A stretch of 64,000 nucleotides of DNA from Heterodera schachtii. Its lineage: Eukaryota; Nematoda; Chromadorea; Rhabditida; Heteroderidae. The translations under genes and the position numbers were made by a program. Within the stretch, counting starts at the first letter, position 1; each line of letters starts with the position of its first letter. Of the stretch, positions 49,116 through 61,245 are shown one piece after another. The notes below the pieces were generated by a model. That model searched no databases. It was not told the origin of the DNA and saw only the letters and a list, made by a program, of their open reading frames with translations. The stretch spans positions 1,053,382 through 1,117,381 of the forward strand of contig SIJG01000023.1 in NCBI GenBank assembly GCA_023374025.1, read 5' to 3'.

Positions 49116-49913
49116 GGAAACAGAAGTCCTTTTTTTTGTGGTGTAATATTTTGCTCCGGAAGTTGGGTTCAGTTTTCAAAAAAATTTCCCATTTTTTTTT
49201 TGAAAAATTTTAATTTTTCGTTTGGCACCGCAAATTGACCCCAACCCAATTTTGTTGAAGAAAACCCACACTGTCCTCCAGACAATTCGGACTTCAAAGT
49301 AGGCAATGCCAAAATATTGTGATAACATTGCTTCGGCACGGCATGAATCTTGGTATCCTAAAAATGTTTGTTTTTGTAAAATTAAAAGCACCTAAATTTG
49401 TTATGGGATTAGGTTAAAATTTCAAAAAACCCAGGCATTTGGGCCGGGACAACCAAATCCGAAAATGTCATCACCCATTTATTAAAGCTAAGCTTTTTGG
49501 CATTTTGAAAAGCCCAAATCCGACGGCACTCAACGAAAGCGAACTTTTTAGTCCCACTAAAAATTTCCGTAAATGCGATTTTCCGCGGTTACAGTAACCA
49601 TAAAAAGTAGTGGTAATTACCGGTATTACCGGTACCCCTTTTTACTGAGTACAACAACAAAAAAAAGACCGGTAATGATCAACAATAAATTTACCAGCTT
49701 AGGTTTGAATTATAAAATATTGATTTAAAATTAAATTTTATTTCATTCATTTTTTACCTTTGTTATTTTTAATCGACTGATCACTTCCGATCATTAAGTC
49801 TTTGCTGCAGTCATTAGCATTCCATCTGTTTCCAGCAGTTGTTGATGAAAGCTGGTCGAGGCGAATGAGCTAAAATGGCTCTTAAAATGCGAAAAGCGGT
49901 GCCGTACAATTGC

Positions 49914-49990
49914 TTAGGTTAGGCCTAGGCTTTAGGATTAGGCTTGGGCCTAAGCCTTAGGCTTGCTTGAGTCTAGGCTTAGGCTTAAGC
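49914..49990. repeat. Degenerate TTAGGC array
   Basis: Several exact TTAGGC units and the inverse GCCTAA among CTAGGC/CTTAGG variants, at least five in 77 bp. TTAGGC is the nematode telomere unit, so this is an interstitial relic. Confidence 0.5.
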
Positions 49991-50279
49991 TTTATTTTGA
50001 AAAATATTAGTTGGTTTTGTACGAGTTTCTGTGGTGCCATCCTGAGTATTTTTGGATTGTAATTTTTTAATTTGTCGACCAACTCCAACAATCTTGGTAC
50101 GGTATTCGCAGTTTTATTGTTTAAATTTCTACCGGTTTATCGCGTCCAGCAGATTTTGTTGACAATGTGTTGTTCTGTTGCTGTTGATCAGTGTTTTGAG
50201 CACCAATTTTTGGAACAATTGTTGAAGCAAAAAAATATATATATTATTTTTAATTATTTAAATTAATTTTTTAATTTAA

Positions 50280-50712
50280 TTATTTTCTACCAAATAGTTT
50301 CTTTTCCAATTTTGCTGTCACATTGTTCGATTCATCAATATCAGCATGAATTTTTGACTGCTGCTTCTGACATTGTTTTGGCGAAACTTTCCACTAAAAT
50401 TATTTAATTACTTTTTGTCTAATTTAATTATTTTAATTTTTAAATTTTGTCTTTTTTAAATTTATACAATTATTAATTTCAATTAAATTAGTCATTTTCC
50501 TAAAATTGACCCCAATGTAAAGGATGAACAAACTGTTGAATAGAAGCAAAACCAGCACAACAATTTTGGTCAAGGTACTTGCGGCTGGAAGAAATTAAAA
50601 AATTATATTTTTTATTTTTAAAAATTTTATATTTTTCACTTTTTTCATTTTGTCGGTTCGTCAGAGAATGCCAAATTTGCTGGCCAATCACTCCAATCGT
50701 GGATAAATTCAT
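50280..50712 (-). CDS. Small single-pass membrane protein, 86 aa, three exons
   Basis: Exons 50640..50712, 50511..50584, 50280..50393; phases agree (1, then 0). The N-terminal part is MNLSTIGVIGQQIWHSLTNR; the helix reads KIVVLVLLLFNSLFILYIG (about residues 32-50); the C-terminal tail is WKVSPKQCQKQQSKIHADID and ends KLEKKLFGRK. Introns are 55 and 117 bp with CTTCCAG and ATTTTAG acceptors. The uncharged stretch followed by a polar, mostly hydrophilic tail fits a single-pass protein; orientation is unknown. No family recognised. The first donor (GTGAAA) is weak, but the phase match and sudden hydrophobicity support the model. Confidence 0.55.
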
Positions 50713-51760
50713 ATTTTAAAAGAATTATTGAATAAATACAACTGTTTGAAATGCTTAAAAATTAAGTGTAAAGTTTCAAAAAATCCAAAACATTTTTCGA
50801 AACCGAAAACCATAAAATCAAGAGGCTTTTCTCGAGTGGAGTCTCAGCTTTTGTCAAAAATTTTGCTTGGGTGGTTTTCGTCTCTAAATTTTTCGAACAT
50901 TATCATTGCAATTTTTTTTTTGAATTTTACAGAAAATAGAGAATCTTCTTGATATGTAGGGATATATATTGAAAAATGTTATCAAGATTTGTTAAATTTG
51001 TTGATGAAATTTTGTTAAAAATTATTATTTTTTTGCCAAAAATAGTACAAATCCCCAAGGTCAAATCGATGAAATTTAAAAAATTTTAGATCAATTAACT
51101 TAGAGATGAGAATGCTTTTTCTTTCGATTTTTGGGGCATCCGTCGTCCAAATGCTAATAAAATGGCGGATAATAAACAAATAAATGTAAATGAATGTGCT
51201 TCAATAAATGATCATCCATCACCAATGAAATGAAAAGTTGTTCATCATTATCATCATCATCATCAACATCCAACAACAGAAGCAAATGGAAGGACAAAAA
51301 AAAATATATGGAAAATTTGCATAAATTTTCTCTCATTTTTCCTGTCAAAATATTTTATATAATTTTTTTTTTGGATAAATATGTATTACATATCGCCTAT
51401 TAAGCCTACCAACCAAAAATCGGACTTTGCACCTACTGAGACATTTCGCCGAATGGTCATTTCACCTACTAATGGAAATCAGCAGGCGTTTGCACCTTTT
51501 GGAAAAGTTGATGAAATGTCCAGCAGCATTAGGCGAAATGTCCGATTGTGGGACAGTATTCATAATTCAAATTGATCGATCACTTTCCAACAATTCTTTC
51601 ACAAACAATCTTAGAAAAAAGCATATTTATTTCAGAAAAGCATTAAATTATCCTAATGGCCTAACACAAATCCATACATATTGATCATTACAATAATGAA
51701 AAGGAATATTTAATGAGCACGTAATTCAAATTGATCGATCACTTCCCAACAATTCATTCA
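50713..51760. other. Intergenic, no gene seen
   Basis: AT-rich. Contains an ATCATC microsatellite (about 51240..51275) and, at 51420..51560, a foldback-like stretch with CATTTCGCC and GGCGAAATG. 51560..51760 is family F 3'-flank sequence, present twice. Confidence 0.4.
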
Positions 51761-51761
51761 T

Positions 51762-53154
51762 TCACTTCTGATCAGTTGAACCGGGAACTGCGTCGAGAAG
51801 CCTAAAAATTCAAATCCAATAATTTATGAATTTTTGAAAAAGCATTCACTTACCCATCTCCGATTATGTTGTCCTCATCATTAATTCGAATCTCAATTCT
51901 GTTCAATTGATCAATATCCCAGTCAATCGCTTCTTCTTCCCATTTTTTCCATTTGCTCGCGTCTCGCACAATTGGACAACGGATTAGAAGAAAACATTTG
52001 GGATAGTCAGTTCTTTTCAACACCAATTGTTCCCAGGTCAATTTGTTGGTCAGATCAAAGGGCTCAACGGTGTCAGCAAAAAACTGCGAAATCCAAATAA
52101 TGACAATGAAATTGACGGGAGATGAAGCCGAGGCAAAAGCCTAAAATGTGGAAATATTGATTAATGAAATAAGAAATGATAAATGAAAGGCACCGCTTTG
52201 AAGGCTTCAATCCTCGACGCCAAAATCCACTTATTCTTTTGCAACTCGCAATTGAATATCTTTGGCACATTGTCCGAACGGAGAGTGAAAAGCCATTTGG
52301 CCACAGTTTGTCCATTGGAAGCATTGGCATTGGCAGGAAAATCGGTGAAGCAATCGGCGTCATAGAATTTGACAACTCGAAGTGACGGAAAATCGTTGAG
52401 AATTGACGGCGCGATTTGTCGCAAACGGTGGAAAACAAACGCATACAAAAACATCCCACGGAAATTTTTTGCGATCATTGGCCAAATGTTGCGCAAAATG
52501 AACTCCAAAATTCGATCACTCGTCGTATAGATGCAAAAATTAATTGGATATGAGGCAAAATTGGACGAAAACGATGAAGAAAAGTGATGACATTTCGGTC
52601 GATGTAACTAAAAATGAATGGGAAGGAATTATTGTCTAATTATTTTTTACATAATCGCCAATTTACAAGATAACGATGCGATTGAATCCGATGATTTTGC
52701 GTGGCAATTGAATTTGCGGAATTGGCATTAGTTTCCAATTTGAACTGAAAATTTCCATTTCTTTTGTGCCATTTCCTCCAATTTTGCTTCGAATTTCAAT
52801 AAATGCCAATGTTCTTATGCGCGTTTTGAAGTGTTCGTCGACGTAAATGTCAAAACGATGACTGATCGTCGCAATTCCGAGGCCAAGTTGTGAAGGCGTA
52901 ATCAAATCGAAGACACAAAGCCAACAATCGGCGGAAATGAAACTGAAAAATTAAAATAAATTATTTCAATTTTGGAAATTTATTTTTTATTTTTACATTT
53001 TCTTTTTAGGTTTTTGAAGTGGTTCCAATAAATCCAAAGAATGGCACAACTGCCAACAATCATTGACACTCCGAATAGACTTAAAAAATGAGAAGGATAA
53101 GGGAAAATGTCGAGAAGAAATGCGAAAAATGTACAATGGCATTTTTGAAGGCAT
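51762..53154 (-). pseudogene. Family F copy 12, anchor lead, at least two frameshifts
   Basis: Exons 53135..53142 (ATG also at 53154), 52997..53079, 52667..52942, 52194..52607, 51854..52140, 51762..51801. The anchor exon lacks a base in its Lys-rich end (83 instead of 87 bases) and exon 3 lacks one near 52558 (RPIF-A stretch), so the frame breaks twice. Exon 3 also lacks the usual FPADD motif (here FPANANASNGQ). Tail VPGSTDQK. It is the most decayed of the full-length copies. Confidence 0.7.
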
Positions 53155-53612
53155 TGTCAGAGAGAAAGGTCGGAGAGAGAGACGACGAAAACAAATAAAT
53201 GACGAATGAATAATTATAATAATGAAAGTGACGGAGGAAAAGCAACCACTTTTATACTAAATATGGCCCTTACTAGAAGCATGTTAAGAGCTTTCGAATG
53301 ACACTAACAATTACGACATAGAAGCTAAAATTGCCAATTGTGTGTCTTTTTGGACCAGAATTTTACATACATTAAACTAGAATCCTGCGGTAGTTTACGG
53401 TATTCCCGCTCCTGTAAATTAATTTTTACCTGGCTCTACATTAAACGAATTACCTATGGTAGGAATTAAAAATTTTCTCCAAGGCATCGAATACCGACCG
53501 AAAAAAGTTTAGTATAAAAATGGTTGCTCTTCCTCCGCCACTTTCCATTATTTTTCATTGGCCATTTATTTGTGTATTCGTCTCTCTCTTTTTTGACTGT
53601 TTCTCCCTGACA

Positions 53613-55815
53613 ATGCCTTCTAAAATGATTCTGTACGTTTTACATATGTTATTCTTCACAATTTTACCATTTCCTTCACATTTTTTAGTCTGTTTATTGT
53701 GCCAATGTTTGTCGGATGTTGTGCCATTCTTTGGCTTTATTGGGACCGCCTTAAAAAACCACCAAAAAAGAAAATGTAAAAAACGATAAATTAAAAATAC
53801 AATTTAATTTTTCAGCTTCATCTCCGCCGATTGTTGGCTTTGTGTGTTCGATTTGATTACGCCTTCACAACTTGGCTTCGGAATTGCGCTGATCAGCCAT
53901 CGATTTGACATTTACGTGGACGAACACTTCAAAACGCGCAAAAGGGTTCTGAAAATTATCCGAATTCACAACAACAAAACTGGAGAGAATGGCGCAAATC
54001 AAATGGAAATTGTCAATTGCCGTGGAAAACCAATGCCAATTCCGCAAATTCCATTGTCGCGCAAAGTCATCGAGTTCAAACACCTCTCCATCTCGTAAGA
54101 TTGGCGATTAGACAAATTTTTTCGGTATTGCTTATCCATTTTCAGTTTCATCGACCAAAATGCCATCGCTTTTCTGCGCCATTTTCGCCAACTTTTCGCC
54201 GTCTGTCCAATAATTTGGCCATCAATACGCACAATGATCGCATTTTGGAGTTCCTTTTGCGCAACATTTGGCCAATGATCGCAACAAACATTCATGGCAT
54301 GGAATTGTCCGCCACAATTTTCCACCGTTTGCGTCAATTGGCCCCGTCAGTTCTCAAAGATTTGCCGTTGTTACGCATTGGCAAATTCTATAATAATGAC
54401 GACGATCTCTTCATCGAATTTCCATGCGATGACAATGCCAATGCTTCCAATGGACAAGCGTTGGCCAAATGGCTTTTCACTCCACTTCAAAACGGTGTGC
54501 CAAAGGTGTTGAAATGCTCGTTGGACATGGAGGATGGGAGTTTGGTGCCGAGGATTGAAGCCATCAAAGCGGTGATTTTCATTCTCATCTTTTGATTTTT
54601 TGTGCCCCCTCCACTCAAAATTGTCTTTCATTTATTTTTTTAACAATTTTTCAATCGTGCTGAGACGAAGCACGAAAAAGTGCAAGGTTGGGCGAAGCAC
54701 GAAAAAGTGCAAAGTGATAAAATTGAAGAAAATAATTAATTTAAAAATTAAAAGCAAAATAAATATTGTAAATAAATTTAAATAAAAAAATTATTATAAA
54801 TAAAGTTATATATATATTTATATATATATATTATTTCAAACATAATCAACACAATTTTTCAAATACAAATAACAATTAACCCTTTATAATAAGACAATCA
54901 TAATAAATAAATTAATTTTTTAAATTTTATATCAACAATTTATATATGAACAAAAAGAAAAATATGTGAATTGGAAGAAATTAAAAAGTAATTCAGGAAA
55001 ATTAGTGACTATAATCACCTAGGTTCAAGAATTATCTTAAAATAATTAATTGAATTATAAATAAAAAAATAGTTAACGAAAATGAGCTTATTTAGAATTA
55101 TTCACATATACCCATGTATTTTCTACAAAAATATTTTATTGCTCAATTGATCTATTTCCCAACCTTAAATATATTAGTAAATAATGAGAAAACAAAAAGT
55201 GTAAGTTTTATTCAGATTTAAAAATATTTTGAAATAAAAGCTTTAATTAATTAGCTAATATTAAATAATAATACATTATTATTATTTTTATTAAATTTAC
55301 AATAATTATTTTGCTTTTAATTTTTTAAATTAATTATTTTCTTCAATTTTATCACTTTGCACTTTTTCGTGCTTCGCCCAACCTTGCACTTCGTGCTTCG
55401 TCATAGCACCTTTTTCAATGTTTTAGACTTTTGCCAATGCTTCTTCCCCCGTCAATTTTATTGTCCTCATTTGGTTTCTTCATTTGTCTTTTGCTTCATC
55501 CGTTGTGCCATTTGATTTGACCAACGAATTGACTCGGGAACAATTGGCATTCAAAAGGACTGACAATTACTATTGTTTTCTGTTGGTCCGTTGTCCAATT
55601 GCGCGAGACGAAAGCAAATGGACAAAATGGGAAAAGGAAGCGATTGGATGGAAATTTATGGATCAGTTCAATCGAATTGACATACATATCGATAATGAGG
55701 ACGAAATCGGAGATGGGTAAGCGAATGCTTTTTCAAAAATTCAATTTTATTATGTATTTTCATTTTTAGGCTTTTCGACACAACTCCCGGCCCAAGTGAT
55801 CAGCAGCAGAATTGA
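53613..55815 (+). pseudogene. Family F copy 13, anchor lead, frameshift and intron transposon
   Basis: Exons 53613..53632 (MPSKMI), 53689..53775, 53816..54094, 54146..54571, 55427..55716, 55770..55815. Exon 3 is 426 bases and lacks one base at CCAATAATTTGG near 54208 (other copies CCAATTAATTTGG), breaking the frame between the CPI and NLAI parts. Everything after is open, to TPGPSDQQQN. Intron 4 carries a 755-bp MITE, so the exon 3-4 gap is 855 bp instead of about 50-130. A single-base error would make the gene intact. Confidence 0.7.
54656..55410. mobile_element. MITE in copy 13, ~120-bp arms, 9-bp TSD
   Basis: TTTTTCAAT at 54647..54655 and 55411..55419. Arms contain GACGAAGCACGAA, GTGCAAGGTTGGGCGAAGC and AAAGTGATAAAATTGAAGAA with the inverse at the right. 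A 9-bp duplication and long arms fit Mutator-like elements. The interior is extremely AT-rich with no frame. Confidence 0.8.
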
Positions 55816-56529
55816 ATTGTTGAGAAATCGATCAATATGAATTATGGAATTGGATAATGAATTTGCGCCCATTTGACGTACATATAATTGTTTTTTTTTG
55901 GAAATTGTCGTGCTCATAAAAATTGTTCTTTTTATGATTGAATGATCATTGATCATCTATATTTGTGTCTTATGTATGTCTTAAGGATAAATTTAGTGAT
56001 TTCTTGAAACTGGGATTAGCTTAAGAATTTTAATCCACGGTGATTTCAAACCCTTTGGACAGGAATATGGTTGTTGTGCCATAATCTTTTTAAAAATCAG
56101 CCAAATTTTATGATTTAAAACCCAATAATAGCATTGCTTCAGGTGCATGCCTTTAATTACTCTAATTAAAAATCCCATTGATTTTCAATATTGTTCTAAG
56201 CTTTAAAAGCCTTTTTTCGCGATTTTTGGTGCCTTTTTAGTCGGTCTCTAATTAAATAAATATTTTATCATTTTTTGAATAAGGAAAATTTTTAATTCTA
56301 AATTCTTATCAAGAAAAAAAAAAATTAGATTTTGGCGATCAATTTTTGAGAAAATTTTTCAGTTCTTAGGGATCTATTTTCCCGACAATTTGCATCCCGT
56401 TATTGATTGATCAATTCTCAAATCTAGATTTTAAGTCTTTCTCTGTAGCGAACCTTAGATGATCGATTTTCGAATCTCGCGATTTAATCGGATTATCCTA
56501 TCGATCTTGAGTTTCTGAAAATGATCAAA

Positions 56530-56675
56530 ATTCCAATTGAGCGAAATGAAAGCAAATGGACAAAATGGAAGCGATTGACTGGCGAATTTGTGATCAATGG
56601 AACAGAATTGACATTCGTGTTTCGTGATGCAATATGAAGGGCACAAGTGATCAGCAGCAGAAGTGGATGAATGAT
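56530..56675 (+). pseudogene. Family F fragment (exon 4/5 tail)
   Basis: Encodes NESKWTKW then IDWRICDQWNRIDIRV and a fused GTSDQQQK, with internal deletions. Followed by family 3'-flank sequence. Confidence 0.55.
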
Positions 56676-57160
56676 TTGTTGAGAAGTGATCGATCAATGT
56701 CCATTTGACGTTTATAAAACAGGGCCGATTTTCAAGTACGTACTTGCCACTCAAGTACTAATTCCCTGTCCCTGGTTTAAGCATTTAATCGTTAATAAAT
56801 AATATTTTATTGTTAATTGAGTTTTTTCTACGGAATTCTCAGTTGATAGAGCCAATAGAACAGGCGAAAGCAATGAATAAAATGTTCATTTTTCTGTCCA
56901 ACCAAAAAAGAAAACAATCAAAATGAAATGATTAATTAGTCAATAAATGCAAAATAATATATACCGTACTTCCTCGAATAGAACCAAGGGTTTTTTGGGG
57001 TCGCTGATCACGAATATGACATCCATTAAGTTAATTTCGAAATCCCCGATCAGAATTCGAACGAAAAACCGAAAATTGCAACTTTAAAAATGCATTTCTT
57101 TTTGTTCAAAACTTGCGGAATGATTAAATTGTACCGCTCTGGTCAATGTGCATTTTTAGA

Positions 57161-57403
57161 TCATTTAATTCGCTTGCTTTTGCTGGGGTAAAAAATGCGC
57201 TGATTATGAGTCCCCAGATTTTGTGCAAAATCGTTGATTTGATCCATAATTTTCGGTAAAATACATACTTGATTTTTGCAAAAATTTAAGAAAATTAGTC
57301 GGGTTTCATCTTGGACCTGCTGGCCTTCATGATTAACCAGAACGAAATTCCCAAGTCTGTATTCAAAACAGTGGTGTCGCACCTCTGCTAAACCTATAGG
57401 CAT
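57161..57403 (-). CDS. Hypothetical protein, 80 codons
   Basis: ATG-initiated frame MPIGLAEVRHHCFEYRLGNF then HEGQQVQDETRLIFLNFCKN, with coding-like composition. A GTATGT just after FCKNQ could be a donor, which with a CCCCAG acceptor at about 57185 would end the protein QKQAN instead. Not recognised. No flanking exons located. Confidence 0.35.
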   Translation of the reverse strand: MPIGLAEVRHHCFEYRLGNFVLVNHEGQQVQDETRLIFLNFCKNQVCILPKIMDQINDFAQNLGTHNQRIFYPSKSKRIK

Positions 57404-57491
57404 TTTTTAATTAATGAAACACTAAATAAACTTATGGCTTAACAAAGATTATTTGAGCAGGAAATTTTTTTTTTTGAAAATAAAGGTTTTC

Positions 57492-57841
57492 GGTAATAGT
57501 TAAGATGGTAGCTAGCCCCTATTTTTTGGCGGAAATTTTAAAAACTTAGAAAGTCGTTCAAAACAAGTTTTTGGGGTTCGGGGTCGCTGATCACGATTCA
57601 GGCATCCAATTCGCCCAATTTCGAACCCCGAATCCGAATTCGAACAAAAAGTCAAAACTTCAAAGTTTCAAATTTCGCTTTTTTCGCCTAAAAATGATTT
57701 AAATACACGGAACATTCTGAAAAAATGGATGCCTGAATCATGATCAGCGACTCCGAAACCCCCTAGCAACTTGTTTTGAACGACTTTCTAAGTTTTTAAA
57801 ATTTCCGCCAAAAAATAGGGGCTATCATCTTAACTATTACC
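57492..57841. mobile_element. Foldback MITE, 8-bp TSD
   Basis: Ends GGTAATAGTTAAGATGGTAG and an imperfect inverse ending ATCTTAACTATTACC; AGGTTTTC duplicated at 57484..57491 and 57842..57849. Contains GGGGTCGCTGATCACGATTC. Same end motif as 15834..16304. Confidence 0.85.
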
Positions 57842-58031
57842 AGGTTTTCTAGGCATTTTATGGTCGGAAAAACTCGATCCGGCATTACGAAGAATTTCTT
57901 CCAAAAAAAAAACCATTTAAAAACAATTTATTTACATATACATAATTCGTCCATTTTACAACATCAAATTCACATTCTCCAACTTCGCAATTTCAAATTG
58001 ATCGATCACTTCTCAGCACTTTTGCTGCCGA

Positions 58032-59334
58032 TCACTTTTGGGTTGAGAAGCCTAAAAAAAGAAACGCAAATAAATTTGAATTTTTTTTTTTTGTAAAAGC
58101 ATTCGCCTACCATCTCCGATTTTGTCCTTATCATAAATTTGAATCTCAATTTTGTTCCATTGATCGTAAATTCTCCAGTCAATCGCTTCTTCTTCCCATT
58201 TTGTCCATTTGCTTTCATCTCGCGCAATTGGACAACGGACCAACAGAAAACGATCGCTATTGTTAATGCTTTTCAATGCCAATTGTTCTTGAGTTGATTC
58301 GTTGGTCAGATCAAAGGGCACAACGGAGTAAGAGCGAAGAAACCAAAAGACTATGATGAAATTGGCGGGAGATGAAGCCGAGGCAAAAGCCTAAAATATG
58401 GAAACATTAGATTAGCAAATGAAATGAAATGAGACACTTTTTGCTTACGAGGAGACCATTTTAAATCAATCAAATAATAATCACCGCTTTGAATTCTTCA
58501 ATTTTCGACCACAAATTCCGATCACCATTATGCAACCAACAGTTGAACATCTTCGGCACATCGTCAGGACGAGGAGTGAACAGCCATTTGGCCAATGCTT
58601 GTCCATCGGATGCCGCGGCACTGTCATCGCATGGAAATTCAGCGAAGAGCGTGTCAAGAGTAAAACTGACAAAACGAAGTGATGGACAGTCGTCGAGAAT
58701 TGACGGGACGAATTGTCGAAAATGATTGAAAATTCCGGCGGACAATTCCAAGCAATGAATGTTTTTTTCGAAGATTGGCCAAATGTTACGCAAAAGGAAC
58801 TTCGCAATCTGATCATTGTGCGTAATGATGGTCAAATTAATTGGAGAGGCGGCGAAAAGTTGGTGAAAACGGCGGAGAAAAGTGATGACATTTTTGTCGA
58901 TGAAACTGAAAATGGATGGGAAATGTTGGCTAAAAACTTTTACATTTGGCCATATCTTACAAGATGTTGATCCGTTTGAATCCCATGATGTTCTTTGGCA
59001 ACGGTTTTTTCGGAATTGGCATTGCTTTTCCATTGGAATTGACAATTTCCATCTCCTTGGTGCCATTCTCTCCAATTTTGCTTCGAATTCGAATAAGTGC
59101 CAATGTCCAATTGCGCGTCTTGAAGTGTTCGCTGACGTAAATGTCAAATCGGCGACTGATCGTTGAAATGCCAAGGCCAAGTTGATAAGCCGGAAGCAAA
59201 TCGAAGACACAAAGCCAACAATCGGCGGAGATGAAACTGAAAAAAGGGAAAACAAAATTTAAAATTGGCATTTTTATTTAATTTTACATTGCTTTTTTCA
59301 TTTTTTCCTCCGCTTCTTTTCGGCGGTCTGACAT
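58032..59334 (-). CDS. Family F copy 14, soluble lead, altered C-terminus
   Basis: Exons 59288..59334 (MSDRRKEAEEKMKKA), 58961..59236, 58485..58905, 58111..58390, then the last exon from 58051. The donor after ...IGDG has lost one G (GATG/GTAGGC), so exon 4 ends one base early; joined to a last exon with its own deletion, the protein would end GFSTQK instead of the family tail. The body is open. Reading straight through intron 2 also gives a long frame, which is coincidental. Confidence 0.6.
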
Positions 59335-61240
59335 TTTGTTGAGCGGAAATGATTAAGATGGTTTTCGGTGGATTTAATTAGCTTTTTAAAATTGAAAAAT
59401 TATTGAAACCAATCATTTAAGAGAAAAAAATTATTCAAATGGTCAATTTAAATGGATTAGTTTTTTCGTTTTTGGTTTTTGTGTGTGAAAAAACAAATGA
59501 AAGAACAATTGGAATTTTAGAGAAGCAATAATATGGAGGGGATCAAAAGCGAAGAATGAAAACATTTTCATGGCATTTCCTTTAAATTGTTAGCCAATAA
59601 ATAATATTTGTACAAAAAATGATAGTCATTGCCATTTTTCTCTGTCTTTTATACTAAATTTTAGAGAAAAAAAACCGGGCCCATTAAACTGCAAAAGTCA
59701 TCGGCACTTGCACTCCCCAAAACTCCTAATTTTTGAAAAATTTTTTCCGAGAAAAGATCATATTAGGGGTTTTAAGGGTCGGAAAATCCGAATCTGACAT
59801 TAATTTTGACCTATGTAGAACCCCGAACCTGAATTCGAGCAAAAAGTCGAAAATTCAAATTTTCGAATTTTAAAAATTGACGATTGGTCAACTCATAAAA
59901 ACTGAGACGATTAGTCTTTTTGAAAAAACTGGACGATTGGCCTACTCATAAAAAGTTGAACCAATTTGACAATTTGGATCATTGGTCTCTTCTCTATTCA
60001 GACAAAAATTGGACGATTGGCTTTCTCAGTAAAAATCCCATCGTCCAGTAGCGGAAAAATCGCAAATGATGCTAATGGAACGAATATTTATTTAATTTCC
60101 ATTGCTTTCCCAATCAGTCGTTGCTCACACTTTTCATAAAATGCGGCCAAATCCGTCCTGTTCTCCTCCCCCTTGGCCATTCATTCCCCGCCAAACGTTC
60201 GTCATTTTCCCATCCAACAAACATTTTCCACTTTTCCCTTTTAGCCAATCGGCTCTTTGGCAAAAAGGGAAAGCATTGAATGCGTCATTTGGCTTACAAT
60301 TAGGACAGATTTAAGAAATGAAACGAAAACATTCCAACGAGAAGGATTCTTTTTTTTTGGAGATTAAATTGGAAAATGAAAAAGGACAACGTGACTTAAT
60401 TATAATTAATTAGTTTGATATTTTTGCGGGGTGAAACCACTATGGTCGAGATATGAAGCATTATGGTAGGGAATCTTTGTTTAGACTAATAAAGGACACT
60501 AATTACCCTTAGGGCTTAACAAAGATTAGTTTGTTGATCATTCCAACAACAAAAGAGAACAATTTTTATAAGCACGTTAAAATAGCATCAAATTTATCTT
60601 AAATCGCCGTAATTACGGATTTCCGTAATTGAAAATCAGTTACGTCCAGCCCTGATCGGATACTAATGAGAATTTTCATTTCCTGTGTGCCATTCGGTTC
60701 AAATTTTGGCCAAATTCCAAATCAGTGTTTTTCTTCCGAATATTTAAATTTAAAAAGCAATTTTTTTTTGGTGTCAATTTAATGTTGCATACGGTACAGA
60801 AGAATATTTTTATTCTTTAAACGTTAAAACATAAAAAATGTAAAAATAACACTTAACATGTTTTTTAAATAAAAAAAAATCAACGCTGCTCCCTTTAAAA
60901 TTCATTTGAAAAATTTTATTTGGGGCCCAATCGTGAGGGTCCAAACTGACGGGTTCCGTTACATACATAAATGATAGAGTATTTGAATCCGATTTAAACA
61001 TAGACACAAATGTCTGGACACGGGAAAAATGCCATTTTTTAAATTGGCAGCTTTTCTGCTCTGACGCTCCAATCGGCAAACTGGATGAACATTAAATAAA
61101 ATCTTTTCTTAAACATTCTTAAAGCCAATTACGGTTTCAGAAAATCACTAAATTTATCCTAAAGGCATACAAAACAACACAAATAAAGTTGATCATTACA
61201 ACAAAACGAACAATTTTATAAACGTCAAAATAGCGATCAA
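59335..61240. other. Intergenic: soluble-lead promoter and duplicated flanks
   Basis: 59500..59700 is the inverted counterpart of the promoter block before copy 2. 60090..60300 is related to 29990..30240. 60330..60560 is inverted relative to about 62670..63060. 61130..61240 is family 3'-flank in antisense. No complete gene. Confidence 0.45.
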
Positions 61241-61245
61241 ATTCA

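Larger units (their letters stand above)
47585..49357 (-). pseudogene. SPRY-domain gene B, interrupted by palindromic repeat
   Basis: Recognisable exons: 49270..49357 (SCRAEAMLSQYFGIAYFEV), about 48631..48810 (EISIGLSTRDFPLTIKW, SGTFWGHNVEGSVPDADR), about 48130..48265 ([35 protein letters not shown]), 47585..47730 (NTSGLFVSTTDLYPTVSL, ending PEAWPVAFG). A 365-bp palindrome falls inside what should be one exon, between VPDADR and the next VPDEGNR, with GTGCCGGATG present on both sides. Reading through it hits a stop. The 3' half could be expressed only if the palindrome is spliced out. The exon equivalent to 47198..47327 of gene A was not found. Confidence 0.65.

Noticed and set aside
51154..51348. 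Minus-strand frame with a hydrophobic start and DDDDDN stretch
   Set aside because: It is built on an ATC/GAT microsatellite with no splice or start support.
54017..54595. A 192-codon frame in copy 13
   Set aside because: Its first part is the wrong frame of exons 2 and 3; it only becomes the family frame after the one-base loss near 54208.
58470..59255. A 261-codon frame spanning two family F exons
   Set aside because: It reads through intron 2 in copy 14 and its first half is out of the family frame; the spliced model matches all other copies.
60810..61079. Minus-strand 89-codon frame
   Set aside because: Part of it translates the CAATCGTGAGGGTCC/ACGGGTTCCG repeat related to the palindrome ends at 33.65 kb; no coding support.
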